A stretch of DNA of 64,000 nt. It comes from Bacillus sp. FJAT-28004. Lineage in GTDB: Bacteria; Bacillota; Bacilli; Paenibacillales; Paenibacillaceae. The stretch covers positions 429,905 to 493,904 of the forward strand of contig NZ_LGHP01000001.1 of assembly GCF_001280845.1 (NCBI RefSeq), given 5' to 3'. Shown here one piece after another: positions 60,619 through 64,000 of the stretch. Both the position numbers and the translations under genes were made by a program. The notes under the pieces were generated by a model. That model was not told the origin of the DNA. It worked only from the letters and a program-made list of their open reading frames with translations, and searched no databases. How positions within the stretch are numbered: position 1 is the stretch's first letter; each line of letters begins with the position of its first letter.

Positions 60619-61627
60619 GCCGATACTCGGCTGGTCATTCGCGCTGCTTCTTAGCGCTTCACTAACAGGGTGCTCCTTGCTTCCTGCTGAGGAGGCCGCC
60701 TTAAAGCCGCCTCTTGTTAAGCCGGCGCAAGAAAATTACCGGACGGTAACGGTCGAGAAGGGGACAATCACACAAGAAATCAAAGGAAGCGGAAGCCTGG
60801 AGTCAACGCAGTCGGAGATCGCACAGTTTAAAGGTCAAGGCGGCCGCATTGCGAAGATGATGGTTGCTTCAGGAGCGCAAGTGAAAAAAGGTGATGTCTT
60901 AGTTCAGCTTAATGTAGATGGACTGGACGTTCAATTAAAGGAACAGCAGCTTGCATTTGCCAAAGCTAAGCTTGCATTTAAACAAGCCAAACTAGGCGGT
61001 GACAATGATGTTATTGATATAGCAAAGCTCCAAATGGAGATTGAGCAATTAAAACTGGATCGTTTGACGGCGACATTCAACAGCAAGCAGCTTGTTGCCG
61101 AAATGAACGGCCAAGTGACTTTCGTTGAGGATCTGGATGAAGGCGATTTTGTCGAGCCCTACCAGACACTTGTTGTTATATCCGATCCATCAAAGCTGCG
61201 TTTGGCGCTCCGGGTTGAATCAGGTGCGGAAATTAGCAGCGTTGACGTTGGCTTTCCGGCGATGGTTACCTTTGGATCCGAAGAAATAAAAGGTAAAGTT
61301 GTTCAGACACCATCATCCGCTCCTGCTACTTTGAACCAACAGCTTCAAGAGCGTTACTCAAAGACTTTGTTCATTGAAGTACCGAAAGTGCCTGGAGACG
61401 CAACAATCGGAGCGTTTGCTGATGTCAAAATTATTTTGCAGCAGCGTGATGACATACTCAAGATTCCACGCAGCGGCGTGCGCAGCTTCCTAGGCAGAAC
61501 ATTTGTAAGAACGCTTGAGGACGGCAATAAAATTCGTGAGATCGATATTGAAACCGGAATTAAAGGCTCGACGGAAATTGAAATTACGAAGGGCTTGGAA
61601 GAAGGCGCGATTGTTGTACTTCAATAA
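60602..61627 (+). CDS. membrane fusion/adaptor lipoprotein (HlyD/MacA-like)
   Basis: 341 residues. Lipobox LTGC near residue 21, then a barrel-sandwich hybrid (VTVEKGTITQEIKGSGSLESTQSE, VASGAQVKKGDVLVQLN), a short alpha-hairpin, a second half lipoyl motif (AEMNGQVTFVEDLDEGDFVE) and a membrane-proximal beta part. It links ATPase/permease to an outside partner or gathers substrate. TTG at 60602 is nine bases after GGAGG; the ATG at 60593 abuts that site. Confidence 0.85.
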   Translation: MSQKLKPILGWSFALLLSASLTGCSLLPAEEAALKPPLVKPAQENYRTVTVEKGTITQEIKGSGSLESTQSEIAQFKGQGGRIAKMMVASGAQVKKGDVLVQLNVDGLDVQLKEQQLAFAKAKLAFKQAKLGGDNDVIDIAKLQMEIEQLKLDRLTATFNSKQLVAEMNGQVTFVEDLDEGDFVEPYQTLVVISDPSKLRLALRVESGAEISSVDVGFPAMVTFGSEEIKGKVVQTPSSAPATLNQQLQERYSKTLFIEVPKVPGDATIGAFADVKIILQQRDDILKIPRSGVRSFLGRTFVRTLEDGNKIREIDIETGIKGSTEIEITKGLEEGAIVVLQ

Positions 61628-61716
61628 TTAAGGTATGAGCCTGTATAGAACGAATGATGACATCATCTAGTTCCATTAGGAAGGTTATCAATCGTTTACG
61701 CTTGGGAGGTTTTGAA

Positions 61717-64000
61717 GTGGCTTTGTTTATTATGATTATTCGCAAAATGGTGCAAAACAAATGGTTGGTCGGGAGCTTATTTATTGGCTTGGTCATGTCC
61801 GTAGCCTTAGTAAGCAGCATGCCGATTTATTCGGAGGCCATTTTATCGAGGATGCTGGTCAAAGATTTAGAGACCATGCAGAGCGAGCGGGGTATATATC
61901 CGGGCAATCAATACAATAAACTTTTTTACACGAAAGAAACGCCGGAGCAAATAAATAAGATTTATACAAAAGTGGACCGCTATATACGTGAGCAAGCACA
62001 AATAAACTTTGGCATACCGGTTCAGGAGCTTATCGTTGATTTGCAATCCAAATCGATGAAGATCAGGCCGGAGAATGATCCAGAGCCAGATACCAAAAAA
62101 AATCTCAAGACGATGTCACTGCGCTCCTTCTCTGATCTTGAAGAGCATATTACGCTGACGGACGGCAGAATGCCGGCAGAGGAGCAGCCGGTGGATGGCG
62201 TTTATGAAGTACTTGTTACAGAACGAAGTCTTGTACAGTTCAAAACGGTTCTGGACACGAAGTTTTTTGTCAACGACGATAAAATTGCCGGGGAAATAAC
62301 GTTTAAGCCAGTAGGTGTGTTCAAGAAAAAGCAGGACGATGATCCTTATTTCAGAGATACGGATCTGAGCGAGCTAAGCACAAGCTTTATCATTAGTGAG
62401 AAAATCGCTAAACAGCAGCTCATGCAGGAAAGCCGAATTCCGGTTGCGTCCGTAGGTTGGTTTTTTGTATTGGACTATTCTAAGCTTGAACTGAGCTTGG
62501 TGGATGACTTCATTCAGACAACCAATAAAATTCGCAACGTCATGTTGAATAGTGTAACGATGTATCAGGCGGTGTCAGAGACACCTGCTCTTGAAACGAT
62601 TTCGAAATATTTAGTACGGGCAGAACAGCTGAAGACGCTCATGTGGTCGCTTAATGTTCCTGTATTGATTATGCTCGGTTTTTACATGTTCATGGTATCG
62701 AATCTTATCGCAGATCGGCAAAAAAATGAGATTGCTGTCCTGCGAAGCAGAGGAGCTGCGCGTTGGCAGGTCATCAGCTCTTATGCGGTAGAAGGCATTA
62801 TTTTATGCGGCATCGCATTTGGTGTTGGCCCCTTGCTTGGCGTCATACTGACCGAGATGCTTGGTGCATCAAATGGTTTCCTTGAATTTGTACAGCGCGT
62901 TCGGTTGCCAGTCAGACTTACGGAAGAGTCCTATCGTTATGGAGCGATTGCTTCTGGCGTCTGTTTTGTCATTATGATGATTCCTATCATTATGGCTACT
63001 CGCGTCTCCATTGTAGGTCATAAGCAGCAGTTGGCAAGACTTTTGAAATCACCGTTATGGCACAAAATGTTTCTTGATGTGATTGCATTAGCGCTAGCTA
63101 TCTATGGTTTATACACGTTCCGAAAAAGGCTGGCTGATTTGCAAAGCTTGGGACTAAATGCCGATGATCTAAACATTGATCCGTTGCAGTTTGTTGTACC
63201 TGCTTTGTTTATTATGGGTGCGGGTCTGCTCTTGCTTCGTTTGTATCCATGGATTCTTAGACTCGTATATTGGATCGGCAAGAAATGGTGGCCGCCTTCC
63301 ATATATGCAACATTAATACAGGTTGGACGTTCCAGCTCGCAGTATCAATTTTTGATGATTTTTCTTATTATGACGATAGCTACTGGCGTATTTAGTGCAT
63401 CAGCAGCAAGAACGATCAACAATAACACAGAGGATCGAATCAGGTATAGCAATGGCGCAGAGGTTGTATTGACCACAGAGTGGATGAACGATGCACCGCC
63501 GCCTCCGCCTCCGGGAGCGCCGACTTCTCCGACACAGGATTTAGCTATGTTGGCGCCTGTCCATTACTTGGAGCCGGCATTCGAGCCCTTCAAAGCGATT
63601 AAAGGTGTAGAGCAAGCGGCTAAAGTATTCAAGAAAGAAGTATCCTTTAGCGTAAATGAAAGTAATGGTCCTGCAACTTTAATTGGTATTGATTCGGATG
63701 AATTCGGTGAAACAACCTGGTTCCGTGACAGCTTGCTTAACTATCCGCTTAATGATTATTTAAACCTGCTCGCAGGTGATCCGCAGGCGGTTCTCATCTC
63801 AAGAACGTTAGCGGATCAGAATAAAGTAAAACCAGGCGACACGATTTGGGTAGGCTGGAGCGACGTGCCGCAGCAGCCGTTCAAGGTGTATGGCATCATT
63901 GATTATTTCCCAACCTTCAATCCGAATCCTGCCGTAGGCAGCGTGGATGTCAGTGAAGAATCTTCAGGGGGCAGAGCTCCAATGCTGATCGTCGGCCATT
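61717..64000 (+). CDS. FtsX/MacB-type ABC permease, 3' end cut off by window
   Basis: At least 761 residues; the frame is still open at the window end. Membrane helix near 20-40, an extracytoplasmic domain, then a core of three helices (about 305-440), a further pair (about 445-520), a repeat helix near 545 and a second extracytoplasmic domain with a run of six prolines (APPPPPPGAP near 590). The LIADRQKNEIAVLRSRGA motif after the first core helix is typical of FtsX-like permeases. GTG 61717 follows GGGAGG; ATG codons 20-21 codons upstream are in frame but lack a site. It completes the export operon. Confidence 0.87.
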   Translation, partial: MALFIMIIRKMVQNKWLVGSLFIGLVMSVALVSSMPIYSEAILSRMLVKDLETMQSERGIYPGNQYNKLFYTKETPEQINKIYTKVDRYIREQAQINFGIPVQELIVDLQSKSMKIRPENDPEPDTKKNLKTMSLRSFSDLEEHITLTDGRMPAEEQPVDGVYEVLVTERSLVQFKTVLDTKFFVNDDKIAGEITFKPVGVFKKKQDDDPYFRDTDLSELSTSFIISEKIAKQQLMQESRIPVASVGWFFVLDYSKLELSLVDDFIQTTNKIRNVMLNSVTMYQAVSETPALETISKYLVRAEQLKTLMWSLNVPVLIMLGFYMFMVSNLIADRQKNEIAVLRSRGAARWQVISSYAVEGIILCGIAFGVGPLLGVILTEMLGASNGFLEFVQRVRLPVRLTEESYRYGAIASGVCFVIMMIPIIMATRVSIVGHKQQLARLLKSPLWHKMFLDVIALALAIYGLYTFRKRLADLQSLGLNADDLNIDPLQFVVPALFIMGAGLLLLRLYPWILRLVYWIGKKWWPPSIYATLIQVGRSSSQYQFLMIFLIMTIATGVFSASAARTINNNTEDRIRYSNGAEVVLTTEWMNDAPPPPPPGAPTSPTQDLAMLAPVHYLEPAFEPFKAIKGVEQAAKVFKKEVSFSVNESNGPATLIGIDSDEFGETTWFRDSLLNYPLNDYLNLLAGDPQAVLISRTLADQNKVKPGDTIWVGWSDVPQQPFKVYGIIDYFPTFNPNPAVGSVDVSEESSGGRAPMLIVGH

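Overview
The window looks like a chromosome segment of a Paenibacillus-type Gram-positive (Bacillota). Nearly all genes have strong AGGAGG-type ribosome sites, GTG and TTG starts are common, there is a sigma-B stress system with YflT/YtxH-type stress proteins, and the DUF5696/YIP1/CBM-linked sugar ABC operon is of the kind found in that genus. No rRNA, tRNA, phage, transposase or Cas gene was seen. Species-level identity cannot be read from the sequence.

Layout. 0-5.3 kb: an HTH gene fragment, DUF1877, pterin dehydratase, a mannonate module on the minus strand (GntR regulator, uxuA, uxuB), a small YjzC-like protein and an alpha/beta hydrolase. 5.4-18.9 kb: a general stress island. It has a receiver-PP2C phosphatase (RsbY-like), RsbV, two RsbW paralogues, sigma-B, a large CHASE3-GAF hybrid kinase (RsbK-like) with its CheR-type methyltransferase (RsbM-like), several stress proteins and four sigma-B-like promoters. 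This is the B. cereus style of sigma-B control, not the B. subtilis stressosome. A YtrA-type GntR/ABC operon with its own operator pair sits inside it. 19-24 kb: an acyltransferase-like GNAT protein, a membrane chemoreceptor, a kinase-fold phosphotransferase, a DUF4440 protein and a membrane protein/NTPase pair.

24-51.4 kb: a large sulfur- or nitrogen-scavenging region. It holds two nitroreductase/flavin-reductase genes, a YezD (DUF2292) protein, two aldo-keto reductases, four NtaA/SnaA/DszA-type flavin monooxygenases, two tandem lipoprotein solute-binding proteins, an FAD monooxygenase-like protein and a complete sugar-type ABC import operon with two permease pairs and a glycosidase-like DUF5696 protein. 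Six copies of a short element are spread through this region: a 4-bp hairpin with a 4-nt loop, CCGG-ANNN-CCGG, followed at once by GGAGR and a rho-independent terminator. Two copies keep the pairing by compensatory changes, and the terminator stems otherwise differ. Three copies sit behind promoters of the same form (TTGACR-N17-TAAATT). I do not recognise the element. It is the best candidate here for an undescribed regulatory system. The region also carries two copies of a repeat made of four 23-bp imperfect palindromes at identical spacing (51, 62, 51 bp).

51.5-64 kb: a PadR regulator with twin operators controlling three ABC exporters (one canonical, two forming a likely heterodimer with a degenerate ATP site), cysteine synthase, an AEC-family carrier, and an ATPase/adaptor/FtsX-type permease export system cut by the window end.
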